From contig NZ_CP152019.1 of the NCBI RefSeq assembly GCF_038622445.1, positions 3,694,501 through 3,758,500 of the forward strand: a stretch of 64,000 bases of DNA, written 5' to 3'. Below, piece by piece: positions 17,688-26,771 of the stretch (position 1 is the stretch's first letter; each line of letters starts with the position of its first letter). The translations under genes were made by a program, and so were the position numbers. The notes beneath the pieces were generated by a model. It was not told the origin of the DNA. It saw nothing but the letters and a program-made list of their open reading frames with translations, and made no database searches. This stretch comes from Sporosarcina sp. FSL K6-1522 (GTDB taxonomy: Bacteria; Bacillota; Bacilli; Bacillales_A; Planococcaceae).

Positions 17688-19717
17688 TAAATGTCCACCA
17701 CCCCAACACTTTGAACTTCAATCGAAGCTTCAAGCTCATTATACGACAGTACTGGAATTTGTGGAAAATAGCGTTCTGTAATTTGTCTTAAATACATCCG
17801 AATAGCCGGTGAGCATAAAATAACTGGAGATTGATCCATCAATGCAACCCGCTCCACTTCCCTTGCAATGGTCTCAAGAATTTCTTGTGAGTGCCCTGGG
17901 TCAATAGACAAATAATTCCCTTGCTCTGTTTGTTGAATATTATCAGCAACCAATTTTTCAATCTTCCCAGATACAGTAAGCACTTTGAGCGATTGGCCTG
18001 TCGTAGCATATTGATTGGTAATTTGTCTTGCAAGAGCTTGTCTAACATATTCGGTTAGCACATCAACATCCGATGTGTACTTCGAATAGTCTGCAAGCGT
18101 TTCAAAAATGATAGGTAAGTTTCGGACAGATACATGCTCCTTCAATAACTTCGCCAATACTTTTTGAATCTCACCAATCGACAACGGTGTCGGTGTTAAT
18201 TCATCAACCAAAATTGGGAAGGTCTCACGCACATGATCGACAAGTTGCTTCGTCTCTTGACGGCCAATAAGGTCCGCAGCATTCGCACGAATCACTTCTG
18301 TTAAATGCGTCGACACAACACTTGGTGGATCGACAACCGTGTAGCCAAGGATTTCTGCATCTTCTTTCACATCTTCCGCAATCCATTTCGCTGGTAGACC
18401 AAATGATGGCTCTACCGTATCAATTCCTTCAATAGAGTCATCTCCACCAGGACTCATAGCAAGATAATGGTCGAGCAACAACTCTCCCCTTGCCAACTCA
18501 CTGCCTTTAATCTTGATCCTATACTCATTTGGTTGCAACTGGATATTGTCCCGAATACGCACAACCGGAATGACCAACCCTAACTCAATCGCTAGCTGTC
18601 TCCGAATCATCACAACTCGGTCCAGAAGATCCCCACCTTGCGTCGCATCGACGAGTGGAATGAGCCCATAACCAAATTCGAACTCGATCGGATCGACATT
18701 TAGCAGATTGACGACATTCTCTGGGCTTTGTAACCCTTCCGTTTCTACATCTTCTTCAATCTCCAATAATTCCTTCGGATCCTCTTGTGATTTCCGCGAC
18801 ATCGAAAACGCTCCTATAGCAAGCGCAGCTGCAACTGGAATCGTCAACATATCATTAATGGGTGTAGCAAGACCTAGTAGCAGTATTGTCCCAGCCCCGA
18901 CGTATAACAACTTTGTTTGTCCAAGCAACTGCTTCGTAATGTCCGCACCAAGATTTCCTTCTGATGTTGCACGCGTAACGACAATCCCCGTTGCGGTTGA
19001 AATGAGAAGTGCTGGTATTTGAGAAACAATCCCATCACCGACCGTCAGTTGGGAAAAGAGCGTGGCTGCTTCTCCAAACGGAAGCCCCATTTGGACGACT
19101 CCGATAATCATTCCAACAAGTAAGTTGATGATAACCATGATAATTCCGGCAATCGCGTCTCCTTTAACGAATTTCGTTGCCCCATCCATCGCACCGTAGA
19201 AGTCCGCTTCATTACTTACTTTCTCACGGCGCGCACGTGCTTCCGTCTCAGAAATCATTCCTGCGTTCAAATCAGCGTCGATACTCATCTGCTTACCTGG
19301 CATCGCGTCGAGTGTAAAGCGAGCAGCAACTTCCGATACCCGCTCCGCCCCTTTTGTAATAACGATGAACTGGATTAGAACCAAAATCGTAAAGACAACG
19401 AGACCAACAACAACGTTACCGCCTGTTACGAACGTCCCAAATGTTTCAACAACGCCCCCTGCATCCCCATTCGATAAAATCGCTCTCGTTGTGGACACAT
19501 TCAAACCGAGTCGAAACAATGTCAGAAGGAGTACTAACGTTGGAAAAATTGAAAACTCCAGCGCTTCCTTCATATTCATAGAGGTCATTAACACCATTAA
19601 GCCGAGTGTAATATTAATGATAATTAGGAAACTTAGGAGCCAAGTCGGAAGCGGGATGACAAGCATCGCGACAATCATGATGACTGCTGCGAGCACGCCT
19701 ATATCTCTAAATTTCAT
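17687..19717 (-). CDS. flhA: Flagellar type III export gate protein FlhA
   Basis: Nonameric export-gate component, proton-driven, docking chaperone-substrate complexes. The 676-residue protein has about eight membrane segments in the first 310 residues, the FHIPEP signature region with ARFTLDAMPGKQMSIDADLNAG, and a large cytosolic C-terminal domain from about 330. A 140-bp repeat-containing spacer separates its start from flhB; B. subtilis flhB-flhA is tighter. AGTAGGGATG lies before the ATG. Confidence 0.97.
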   Translation of the reverse strand: MKFRDIGVLAAVIMIVAMLVIPLPTWLLSFLIIINITLGLMVLMTSMNMKEALEFSIFPTLVLLLTLFRLGLNVSTTRAILSNGDAGGVVETFGTFVTGGNVVVGLVVFTILVLIQFIVITKGAERVSEVAARFTLDAMPGKQMSIDADLNAGMISETEARARREKVSNEADFYGAMDGATKFVKGDAIAGIIMVIINLLVGMIIGVVQMGLPFGEAATLFSQLTVGDGIVSQIPALLISTATGIVVTRATSEGNLGADITKQLLGQTKLLYVGAGTILLLGLATPINDMLTIPVAAALAIGAFSMSRKSQEDPKELLEIEEDVETEGLQSPENVVNLLNVDPIEFEFGYGLIPLVDATQGGDLLDRVVMIRRQLAIELGLVIPVVRIRDNIQLQPNEYRIKIKGSELARGELLLDHYLAMSPGGDDSIEGIDTVEPSFGLPAKWIAEDVKEDAEILGYTVVDPPSVVSTHLTEVIRANAADLIGRQETKQLVDHVRETFPILVDELTPTPLSIGEIQKVLAKLLKEHVSVRNLPIIFETLADYSKYTSDVDVLTEYVRQALARQITNQYATTGQSLKVLTVSGKIEKLVADNIQQTEQGNYLSIDPGHSQEILETIAREVERVALMDQSPVILCSPAIRMYLRQITERYFPQIPVLSYNELEASIEVQSVGVVDI

Positions 19718-19739
19718 GTCATCCCTACTTTCTTGTTAG

Positions 19740-19857
19740 TTAATCAAATACGCCTTGGCATATTTGCATCTAGATTTTGAATTGAGCTTACCTACGTCTA
19801 CCTTGCGAGCGCACTACAGTTCTCTTCCAAATCTGTGACAGCCGCCAGCGGCTGTAT
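19740..19857. repeat. Palindromic spacer repeat between flhB and flhA
   Basis: The spacer carries a diverged copy of the 22-bp palindrome (19745-19766, CAAATACGCC / GGCATATTTG arms). It also has a large hairpin around ACAGCCGC / GCGGCTGT near 19835-19856, extended by AATCTG / CAGATT arms. CTGTGAC-GCCGCC is shared with 2903 and 53248. It lies inside the fla/che operon and may affect mRNA processing between flhB and flhA. Confidence 0.65.
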
Positions 19858-20940
19858 TCAGATTTTGCGTTGTATGCGATAGACATACGCAAGTATTTCA
19901 GCGACTGCTTTAAAAAATGATTCAGGAATTCGTTCTCCGATTTCCACTTCATCATACATGGCCCTTGCCAACGGTCGATTTTCAACCATGACAATATCAT
20001 GCTCTTTTGCAATCAGTTTGATCTTTTGGGCGACGAAGTCAACACCTTTCGCAACGACAATCGGTGCATCCATATCCTCGTCATCATACTTGATAGCAAT
20101 TGCATAGTGTGTAGGGTTTGTGATGACGACGTCCGCTTGTGGAATTTCTTGCATCATACGCCTCATCGCCATTTCACGCTGACGCTGCTTAATGCGCGAT
20201 TTAATGATTGGATCCCCTTCTGAGTTTTTATGTTCATCTTTAATATCTTGTTTCGACATTTTCAGGTTTTTTTCATAGTCATATTTCTGATAGAAGAAAT
20301 CTAAAATCGAAATGAACAATAATACAAAAGAAGCGACAATCCCCATTAACGCTGTCAATTGACCAATCGTCGTCAATATATCTGCTGGTGTTTTAAATGC
20401 AAGCCCAAGGACTTTGTCAATATTCATCCAGAGAATCAATGATGTAGTTGAACCGATAAATGAGATTTTTAAAATCGATTTCATTAACTCGACAATCGCT
20501 CGGATGGAAAAAATTCGTTTCAATCCTTTAATAGGGTCAATTTTCTTCAAGTCGAATTTCAAGGGTTCTGCCGTGAACAGCAAACCGAATTGAAACAAGT
20601 TCGCCCCAACAGCTGCGACCATCGCAATCAGCATAATCGGTAGCAATATGAAAGCCATTTGAATAAGAATTTCATCATAAATGAGCATAACCTTATCAGC
20701 ATCAATGCGATCTTGCGGAACATATTCCGTAAACGCATGAAGGAAAAACATGAAAAATCGGTCCCTCATGAATCCTGCCGCAAAAAACAGGAAAAGGAAC
20801 ACGAATAATAGAACGATTGCGCTAGTGACGTCTTGACTTTTTAACACTTGCCCTTTTTTACGAGAATCTTGACGTTTTTTTGGAGTGGCTTTTTCGGTCT
20901 TTTCCCCCGCAAAAAACTGCAGATCAAGCCGTAACATCAT
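19858..20940 (-). CDS. flhB: Flagellar export switch protein FlhB
   Basis: Export-gate subunit that switches substrate class after hook completion. From the ATG at 20940 it has 360 residues: N-terminal LDLQFFAGEKTEKATPKKRQDSRKKGQV, four hydrophobic segments, then a cytosolic domain with the self-cleavage site NPTH in VVITNPTHYAIAIKYD. GGAGGTGG lies 7 nt before this ATG, and the fliR stop TAA sits one base before it. An upstream in-frame ATG at 20955 lacks a ribosome site. The last codons lie in the repeat spacer. Confidence 0.96.
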   Translation of the reverse strand: MMLRLDLQFFAGEKTEKATPKKRQDSRKKGQVLKSQDVTSAIVLLFVFLFLFFAAGFMRDRFFMFFLHAFTEYVPQDRIDADKVMLIYDEILIQMAFILLPIMLIAMVAAVGANLFQFGLLFTAEPLKFDLKKIDPIKGLKRIFSIRAIVELMKSILKISFIGSTTSLILWMNIDKVLGLAFKTPADILTTIGQLTALMGIVASFVLLFISILDFFYQKYDYEKNLKMSKQDIKDEHKNSEGDPIIKSRIKQRQREMAMRRMMQEIPQADVVITNPTHYAIAIKYDDEDMDAPIVVAKGVDFVAQKIKLIAKEHDIVMVENRPLARAMYDEVEIGERIPESFFKAVAEILAYVYRIQRKI

Positions 20941-20941
20941 A

Positions 20942-21718
20942 TTAGCCACCTCCAAGTAGAATCATCAAATCTCTCATTCCAATGATCATCACTTCAAACA
21001 GATTTCTCATCATTTGAATCATAACACCCATCATAATAAACAAAACGATAAAACTAACACCAATCTTGATAGGAAATCCAACGACGAAAATGTTCAATTG
21101 TGGAACTGTCCTCGCCGTAATTCCAAGTGCCAAATCGACAAGAAATAATGTAGCGACGATCGGAATCGACATTTGGAATGCAATGGCGAATGTTGTCACA
21201 AACGTTTTGACAACAAACTCTGCTAAACGCTCTTCGCCGAAAGCGGGCCATAGTTGATCCATCGGAATGAATTGATAACTATAGAAAATACCATCCAATA
21301 ACAAATGATGACCGTTCATGGCGAGCAATAGAAGAAGTGCTAATGAGTTGAAAAATTGACCGAGAAGTGGTGATTGCGCACCCGTTTGTGGATCGATAAC
21401 GTTGGCAATGGCAAATCCCATCTGGAAATCGATAAACCCGCCTGCAATTTGAATGGCCGACATAATCATATACGCAATAATGCCAATCGCCAGCCCCGTC
21501 ACAGCCTCTTTCATAACAAGTAACACATACATTCCATCGATTTCTATCGTCGGTACATCAATCGCATACGTCATCATCCAAGCGAGCAATGCGCCTAAAA
21601 TGATTCGATGTGTCGTCGGAATGGCCTTATAAGAAAATAGCGGCACTGTCACAAAAAAAGCAGTGACCCGAGTTAAAATCAGTAAGTATACGGCGATTGA
21701 GGGAATCAAGTCTTCCAT
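20942..21718 (-). CDS. fliR: Flagellar export gate protein FliR
   Basis: Part of the FliPQR helical export channel in the MS ring. The 258-residue hydrophobic protein has about six membrane segments, the conserved FLALVRVTAFFVTVPLF-like N-terminus (LLILTRVTAFFVTVPLF), GGFIDFQMGFAIANVIDPQTGAQSPLLGQF, and a C-terminal MMRNLFEVMIIGMRDL. It sits between fliQ (4-bp gap) and flhB (stop adjacent to start), the usual Bacillus order. Confidence 0.96.
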   Translation of the reverse strand: MEDLIPSIAVYLLILTRVTAFFVTVPLFSYKAIPTTHRIILGALLAWMMTYAIDVPTIEIDGMYVLLVMKEAVTGLAIGIIAYMIMSAIQIAGGFIDFQMGFAIANVIDPQTGAQSPLLGQFFNSLALLLLLAMNGHHLLLDGIFYSYQFIPMDQLWPAFGEERLAEFVVKTFVTTFAIAFQMSIPIVATLFLVDLALGITARTVPQLNIFVVGFPIKIGVSFIVLFIMMGVMIQMMRNLFEVMIIGMRDLMILLGGG

Positions 21719-21722
21719 TCAA

Positions 21723-21992
21723 TCACCCAATATACCGAACAAGATTTTCGAAAATGCTAGATGCGTACGATGTTACTTGCGCTAACATCCATGGACCAAA
21801 AAATACAATTCCAACAAGTACTGCAACAATTTTCGGCACAAATGCAAGCGTTTGTTCTTGGATTTGTGTCGTCGCTTGGAAAATACTGACCGATAATCCC
21901 GTCACCAATGCAAGAATCAGGAGGGGTCCTGAAGTCATCAAGATAACCCAGATTGATCGCTCCGCTAAAGATACTACCATTTCGGCTGTCAT
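21723..21992 (-). CDS. fliQ: Flagellar export gate protein FliQ
   Basis: Small export-channel subunit (89 residues) with two membrane helices, LMTSGPLLILALVTGLSVSIFQAT and FVPKIVAVLVGIVFFGPWML, joined by the conserved QATTQIQEQTLAF loop. Length is exactly typical. An AGGAGGGG ribosome site lies before the ATG. It lies between fliP and fliR. Confidence 0.96.
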   Translation of the reverse strand: MTAEMVVSLAERSIWVILMTSGPLLILALVTGLSVSIFQATTQIQEQTLAFVPKIVAVLVGIVFFGPWMLAQVTSYASSIFENLVRYIG

Positions 21993-22003
21993 TCAAACCC
22001 CTC

Positions 22004-22669
22004 CTAAAAACTCTGTAACAATGATTGAATAATGAGATACCAACCATCCACGAGAATAAACAATAATATTTTAAACGGCAATGAAATCATAACGGGTGGT
22101 AACATCATCATCCCCATCGACATGAGGACACTCGCTACAATCATATCGATAACAAGGAATGGGATGAAGATCATAAAGCCCATTTGAAATGCTGTTTTTA
22201 TTTCACTTAATGCAAATGCAGGTACTAACATCGTTAAAGGAATATCCTCTAATGTTTCAGGTTGCTCCGCTCCGTTATACCTAAGAAATAATTCCAAGTC
22301 TTTTTGGCGCGTATGTTTACTCATAAATTCCTTCAGTGGCATACTCGCTTTGTCATAAGCTTCTTCAAGCGTGATTTCTTCCGCAAATAGCGGAGTCAAC
22401 GCTTCGTCATTCACTTGCTGAAATGTCGGTGCCATAATAAAAAACGTTAGGAACAACGCCAATCCAACAAGTACTTGGTTGGGCGGCATCTGCTGTGTCG
22501 CAAGCGCCGTCCTCACAAATGACAGGACGATGATAATGCGTGCAAATGATGTCATCAAAATGAGAATCGCTGGAGCAAGTGATAAAACCGTCAACAGGAG
22601 CATCATCTTAATGGATGTGGATACATTGGTTGCATCACTATCTGAAAAAAATTGAACGAAATCATTCAT
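22004..22669 (-). CDS. fliP: Flagellar export gate protein FliP
   Basis: Core subunit of the FliPQR channel. The 221-residue protein has a hydrophobic N-terminal helix and the family signatures [37 protein letters not shown] and [43 protein letters not shown]. The start overlaps fliO by 8 bases. It lacks the long N-terminal signal peptide seen in enterics, as is usual in Bacilli. Confidence 0.97.
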   Translation of the reverse strand: MNDFVQFFSDSDATNVSTSIKMMLLLTVLSLAPAILILMTSFARIIIVLSFVRTALATQQMPPNQVLVGLALFLTFFIMAPTFQQVNDEALTPLFAEEITLEEAYDKASMPLKEFMSKHTRQKDLELFLRYNGAEQPETLEDIPLTMLVPAFALSEIKTAFQMGFMIFIPFLVIDMIVASVLMSMGMMMLPPVMISLPFKILLFILVDGWYLIIQSLLQSF

Positions 22670-23357
22670 CTCGGTTTCGCTCCTTTTCTGTCAATCGGCT
22701 AATTTGCTGTTCCCGCTCCTCTTTCATCTCATTAAGCTTTGATTTGAACAGGTTGCCGAAATCATCCGTCTCCGTAGCAGGCTCTTTTTTTGCCTTACCT
22801 TTCAGTGTTGAAAGTAGGCTATCAAGCATGCCTGTCGGCGATTGCACTCCGTCGTCTTCGTAAAATTCTATGAGCCTTTCAATCTCTAATGGGTCTGTAA
22901 TCTCCTTCAGCAGACGCACCTCGTCACCGACGCCGATTAAATAATAGGCATCCCCAATGACAACTAATTGAATAGACTTTTGCTGTCCAAGTGAAATACC
23001 ACCCATATTCTTCATAAATCGGTTTTTATCGTATAGTCGATTTTTCCGATTGATGAATTTCAAAAGCCCAACTAATAGACCGACGACAAATAGGAGAGCA
23101 AGTAATGTTTTTATGTAATCCCAAGCCGTTAGACTGACAGCTGTTTTGTCAGTCGTATCATCGGCTTCTGGAACTTCTTCTTTCGTATCTTTACTTTTTT
23201 TACAGTCTTTATCGTTCTCTTTTTCATTCTCTAAGCAATCTAAAACAGATATGTTTTCATCCGCTGCAGCATAGCCAACAGCTTGTGAGCTATAGCTTGA
23301 AAAAAGTAAGAACAATAACAACACGGACAAACCCTTTAGGACAATCGATGATTTCAT
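22662..23357 (-). CDS. fliO: Flagellar export assembly protein FliO (FliZ)
   Basis: Helps FliP oligomerise. The 231-residue protein starts with a signal-peptide-like stretch ([21 protein letters not shown]...AVGYAA). An acidic, Cys-containing external segment follows, then a membrane helix near 85-105 ([18 protein letters not shown]) and the FliO cytosolic domain [25 protein letters not shown]. The end is a charged coiled-coil-like tail. B. subtilis calls the equivalent FliZ. It lies between cheY and fliP. Confidence 0.92.
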   Translation of the reverse strand: MKSSIVLKGLSVLLLFLLFSSYSSQAVGYAAADENISVLDCLENEKENDKDCKKSKDTKEEVPEADDTTDKTAVSLTAWDYIKTLLALLFVVGLLVGLLKFINRKNRLYDKNRFMKNMGGISLGQQKSIQLVVIGDAYYLIGVGDEVRLLKEITDPLEIERLIEFYEDDGVQSPTGMLDSLLSTLKGKAKKEPATETDDFGNLFKSKLNEMKEEREQQISRLTEKERNRDE

Positions 23358-23364
23358 ACGATTA

Positions 23365-23727
23365 TTAACCTAATGCTTTTGTGATTGCTTCAATAACACG
23401 ATCCGCTTGGAACGGTTTAACGATAAAATCTTTCGCACCTGCTTGGATGGCATCAATAACCATTGCTTGTTGTCCCATTGCAGAACACATGATAATTTTT
23501 GCTGAAGGATCTTTTTCTTTGATGGCTTTCAATGCTGCAATCCCATCCATTTCCGGCATTGTAATATCCATCGTCACAAGATCCGGTTTCAATTCCATAT
23601 ATTTTTCCACAGCTTGAGCGCCGTCTGCTGCTTCCCCGACAATCTCAAAGTTGTTTTTTGACAAAATGTCCTTAATCATCATTCGCATAAATGCTGCATC
23701 ATCTACTATTAAAATACGTTTACTCAT
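23365..23727 (-). CDS. cheY: Chemotaxis response regulator CheY
   Basis: Single-domain receiver that binds the motor switch when phosphorylated by CheA. The 120-residue protein has the acidic pocket (DD at 9-10), phospho-acceptor Asp54 (LVTMDITMPEMDG), the switch Ser/Ala in MCSAMGQ and Lys in FIVKPF. It sits between fliY (its phosphatase at the switch) and fliO, as in B. subtilis. An AGGTCATAG-type ribosome site precedes the ATG. Confidence 0.97.
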   Translation of the reverse strand: MSKRILIVDDAAFMRMMIKDILSKNNFEIVGEAADGAQAVEKYMELKPDLVTMDITMPEMDGIAALKAIKEKDPSAKIIMCSAMGQQAMVIDAIQAGAKDFIVKPFQADRVIEAITKALG

Positions 23728-23747
23728 TTTCTATGACCTCCCGATAA

Positions 23748-24941
23748 TTATCGTAAATTATTCAAACGTTCTACTCTGCTTAAAATATCCGTAATCCGTA
23801 CCCCGAAGTTTTCATCGATAACGACGACTTCACCTTTCGCGATATGGCGGTTGTTTACTAGAATATCAACTGGTTCGCCCGCAAGCTTGTCCAGTTCAAT
23901 AATTGAACCACTGGACATTTCCAATATTTCCTTCACGGAACGTTTTGTCCGTCCAAGTTCTACTGTCACCTGTAAAGGTATATCGAGCAGCATATTCAAG
24001 TTATTCGTCTCTGCTGGATTCAGCGAAGGACTCTCGAAGCTTGCAAATTGTGCTTGTTGCACATGCACTTGTGGCTGTTGTGGACGCATTGGCATCTGTT
24101 GTTGTGGTGCCTGTTGCGCATAATGCTCTTGGCCATATTGTAGTTCCTGAGATGGCGGCGGACTACTTTGACCAACAGGTTGCTGAGGCTTCTCTAACGT
24201 TGGCACGCTCTCCTCTGCTACTGCAACAGCTGTTTCATCCTGCGCCTCGCCTCCTCCCATAAGAGAGGCCACCAGATTTTTACCGAATTCCAATGGAAGT
24301 AGTTGCATAATGTTCGAATCAATTAAGTCCCCAACTTTAAGCGCAAAGGAAACTTTGATTGATAGCTCATCACTTGGGATATGCTCTAACCCTTGATCTG
24401 CTTGTACATCCATCAACGCAATCGTTGGTGGCGAAATATCGACTTTTTTATTAAATACCGTCGACATCGATGTTGCTGCTGAACCCATCATCTGATTCAT
24501 TGCCTCTTGAACAGCACTTAAATGAATCTCGCCTAAATCATTATTCGGTTCTAATCCATCTCCACCTAGCATAAGATCCGCAATAATCGCTGCGTCACTT
24601 TGCTTAATAACGAGAAGGTTGACACCACTTAGTCCTTCTGTGTAGCCTACCTTAATAGCAACATACGGATGGATGAATTCTTTTTCTAATTCTTCTTTCG
24701 TGACGACAGAAATTGTCGGTGTTGTAATATCGACTTTTTGCCCTAACAATGCGGACAAAGCTGTTGCAGAGCTCCCGAAGGATATATTGCCGATTTCACC
24801 AAGTGCATCTTGCTCCAGCGCATCTAAATAATCTGCTGTATTTATTCCCTCAGAGGATGAGGGTACAGTCTCCTCGCTTTGTATAAGCTCCCCGCGCAAT
24901 AGCGCTTCGATTTCTTCCTGTGAAAGTATATTATCACTCAT
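23748..24941 (-). CDS. fliY: Flagellar switch protein/CheY-P phosphatase FliY
   Basis: C-ring component and main CheY-P phosphatase of Bacillus-type motors. About 397 residues: an N-terminal CheY-binding LSQEEIEALLRG, a CheC-like domain with two E-x2-N motifs (LGEIGNISFGSSATALSALLG; VQEAMNQMMGSAATSMS) and a Gln/Pro-rich linker (about 250-305). A C-terminal FliN domain follows (IPLQVTVELGRTKRSVKEILEMSSGSIIELDKLAGEPVDI). Three clustered ATGs (24950, 24944, 24941) follow a G7 run; the last gives the family-typical MSDNILSQEE. It overlaps the fliM end. Confidence 0.95.
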   Translation of the reverse strand: MSDNILSQEEIEALLRGELIQSEETVPSSSEGINTADYLDALEQDALGEIGNISFGSSATALSALLGQKVDITTPTISVVTKEELEKEFIHPYVAIKVGYTEGLSGVNLLVIKQSDAAIIADLMLGGDGLEPNNDLGEIHLSAVQEAMNQMMGSAATSMSTVFNKKVDISPPTIALMDVQADQGLEHIPSDELSIKVSFALKVGDLIDSNIMQLLPLEFGKNLVASLMGGGEAQDETAVAVAEESVPTLEKPQQPVGQSSPPPSQELQYGQEHYAQQAPQQQMPMRPQQPQVHVQQAQFASFESPSLNPAETNNLNMLLDIPLQVTVELGRTKRSVKEILEMSSGSIIELDKLAGEPVDILVNNRHIAKGEVVVIDENFGVRITDILSRVERLNNLR

Positions 24942-25932
24942 CATCTTCATCCCCCCCGATCAACGGTTCAATTATTTGCACAGCCATTCGATTTTTCAAA
25001 TGGCCTGGTTGAGCTGTAAATTTCGGAATATCTCCGACTTTTACGATTAGCGGGTCATCGATTTTACGATTGAGCGAAACGACATCTCCAACTTGAAGAT
25101 AGAGGAAGTCTTCTACTGTCATTCGACCTTGCCCAAGCTCTGTGGTAACTGTTAACGGTGCTTGTTTCAAGCGTTTTTCAAGCTCTATACTTTGCTCTGG
25201 TGTCGGTTCTTTTTTATTGGACTGCATCCAATACCTAACCGACAAATTCGGAACGATTGGTTCGAGGACAACATGTGGTATACAAATGTTGATCATCCCA
25301 CTCGATTCTCCAATGACAATATTAAACGAAATAACAACGACTGTCTCGTTTGGTGAAATCATTTGAAGGAACTGAGGATTTACTTCTAGCTCTGTCAGGA
25401 ATGGATCGATATCAATAATGCCTGACCATGCCTCTCGTAAATTATCAAAAGAGCGTTCGAATAAATTCGTCATGATTTTCGTTTCAATTTCGGTCAAATT
25501 ATCAGCTTTTCCCGTGCTCGCCCCGACGCCTCCCATTAAGCGATCCAGCATCGAATACGCAATGTTTGGGTTTACTTCCATTAGAATATTTCCATCCAAC
25601 GGTGGCACTTCAAAAATATTGATAAGTGTCATATTGGGAATAGAGCGGATAAATTCTTCAAATGGAATCTGATCGACAGACGCAACGTTAATTTGCACGT
25701 ACGTTCTAAGTTGTGCTGAAAAATACGTCGTCAATAAGCGCGCAAAGTTTTCGTGAATCCGTGTCAAGCTTCGAATCTGATCTTTGGAGAACCGGAGGGC
25801 ACGTTTAAAATCGTACACTTTGACCTTCCGTGTCTCCTCTTCTTTCTTCATGTCATCTGCCGACATTTCACCTGTCGATAGTGCGGACAATAATGCATCT
25901 ATCTCATTTTGAGATAATATATCCCCGGACAT
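24934..25932 (-). CDS. fliM: Flagellar motor switch protein FliM
   Basis: C-ring protein that binds CheY-P and sets rotation direction. The 332-residue protein has the N-terminal CheY-binding peptide (ILSQNEIDALLSAL), a CheC-like middle domain (LMGGVGASTGKADNLTEIETKIM), and a FliN-like C-terminal domain (VTTELGQGRMTVEDFLYLQVGDVVSL). An AGGAGGTGG ribosome site precedes the ATG. It is followed by fliY with a short overlap. Length is standard. Confidence 0.97.
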   Translation of the reverse strand: MSGDILSQNEIDALLSALSTGEMSADDMKKEEETRKVKVYDFKRALRFSKDQIRSLTRIHENFARLLTTYFSAQLRTYVQINVASVDQIPFEEFIRSIPNMTLINIFEVPPLDGNILMEVNPNIAYSMLDRLMGGVGASTGKADNLTEIETKIMTNLFERSFDNLREAWSGIIDIDPFLTELEVNPQFLQMISPNETVVVISFNIVIGESSGMINICIPHVVLEPIVPNLSVRYWMQSNKKEPTPEQSIELEKRLKQAPLTVTTELGQGRMTVEDFLYLQVGDVVSLNRKIDDPLIVKVGDIPKFTAQPGHLKNRMAVQIIEPLIGGDEDDE

Positions 25933-25970
25933 ATGGCCACCTCCTACTATCAGAATTCACTCGTTCTTAT

Positions 25971-26396
25971 TTACTGAATGATATATGAAACAATGTAGAC
26001 TTTTTGAACTTCACCTTCTTGCATAAGGGGGTTCAATTGTTGCTTGATCGCATCTTCAAAGGCTTGTTTGCCAACCTTGCCTTCAAGATTTGCTTGCGTC
26101 ATTTCAGATAACTCTTGAATGACAATATTTTTCACTTGAAAATCTCGCTTAGCTAATTCTTCCGCTGATTTCTTATTATCCGTTTGGATTTTCAACGTAA
26201 TACGAATAAATTGCTTGCCTGCAAGATTCGTCGTAATTTCTTCGACATCTACGGAGGATTCAATAATTTCATCAATTGTCGGTTCTTCCGAAGTTTCACC
26301 TTTATTTAACTGCAGGACGAGCACTAATGCTACAGCACCTAGCAGTGTAATACAAACTAAAATTATTAAAGATATAGTAAGGGCCTTATTCTTCAT
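25971..26396 (-). CDS. fliL: Flagellar basal body-associated protein FliL
   Basis: Single-pass membrane protein near the stator that supports torque. From the ATG at 26396 it has 141 residues: membrane helix at about 5-27 (ALTISLIILVCITLLGAVALVLVLQ), then an extracytoplasmic FliL domain with FIRITLKIQTDNKKSAEELAKRDFQVKNIVIQELSEM. The longer reading frame starts at a GTG that is part of the GAGGTG ribosome site, so the ATG 6 nt after it is preferred. It overlaps flbD by about 11 bases. Confidence 0.94.
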   Translation of the reverse strand: MKNKALTISLIILVCITLLGAVALVLVLQLNKGETSEEPTIDEIIESSVDVEEITTNLAGKQFIRITLKIQTDNKKSAEELAKRDFQVKNIVIQELSEMTQANLEGKVGKQAFEDAIKQQLNPLMQEGEVQKVYIVSYIIQ

Positions 26397-26607
26397 CTTT
26401 CTCACCTCGGATAAACGGATTTGACAGCAACTGGACTGCTCTATAGAACTCGATAATCCGGTTATTCACTTCATCAACCGTATCAAGGACGACATATTTG
26501 GTGCCTGTCGTAAGGGTAATCGTCGTATCAGGAAACGATTCCACTTTTTCTATGTATAGGGCATTCAATGTGAACACCATGCCATTTAGGCGCTTGACTT
26601 GAATCAT
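26386..26607 (-). CDS. swrD: Flagellar protein FlbD/SwrD
   Basis: Small cytosolic protein (73 residues). In B. subtilis SwrD raises flagellar power for swarming. Family features: start MIQVKRLNG, then LNALYIEKVESFPDTTITLTTGTKYVVLDTVDEV. The start is certain because the family begins MIxVxRLNG, yet there is no Shine-Dalgarno sequence in the usual place. AAAGGAG lies about 38 nt upstream and a GC-only hairpin occupies the space between. The gene overlaps fliL and lies 164 bp after flgE. Confidence 0.93.
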   Translation of the reverse strand: MIQVKRLNGMVFTLNALYIEKVESFPDTTITLTTGTKYVVLDTVDEVNNRIIEFYRAVQLLSNPFIRGEKDEE

Positions 26608-26650
26608 ATGTAAGGGGCCGGGGCGTCAAGAGCCGGCCCGGCCCTCCTTT
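26608..26650 (-). promoter_or_regulatory. Shine-Dalgarno/hairpin/start-codon arrangement before flbD
   Basis: In the mRNA (minus strand) AAAGGAG at 26650-26644 is followed at once by an 8-bp stem GGGCCGGG (26644-26637) / CCCGGCCC (26622-26615) with a 14-nt loop. CTTACAT then leads into the ATG at 26607. If the hairpin forms, the ribosome site is about 7 nt from the start codon. Without it the spacing is about 37 nt. Confidence 0.65.
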
Positions 26651-26665
26651 TCTAGTAACAGCTAT

Positions 26666-26761
26666 GGTAGAACGCCAGATACTGACATCCCGTGTTCGTT
26701 CCCCAGTGCCAGTGACTGGCAGCCATTCGCGTCCTACCGTGAATTGTGGCAGTGACTGGCA
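26666..26761. repeat. Palindromic spacer sequence between flgE and flbD
   Basis: An inverted repeat GGTAGAACGC (26666-26675) / GCGTCCTACC (26729-26738), 9 of 10 paired, encloses a 15-bp palindrome TGCCAGTGACTGGCA (26707-26721). AGTGACTGGCA occurs again at 26751-26761. The spacer lies inside the operon and looks like a small inserted palindromic element. I cannot assign a family. Confidence 0.5.
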
Positions 26762-26771
26762 CCGAATTAAA

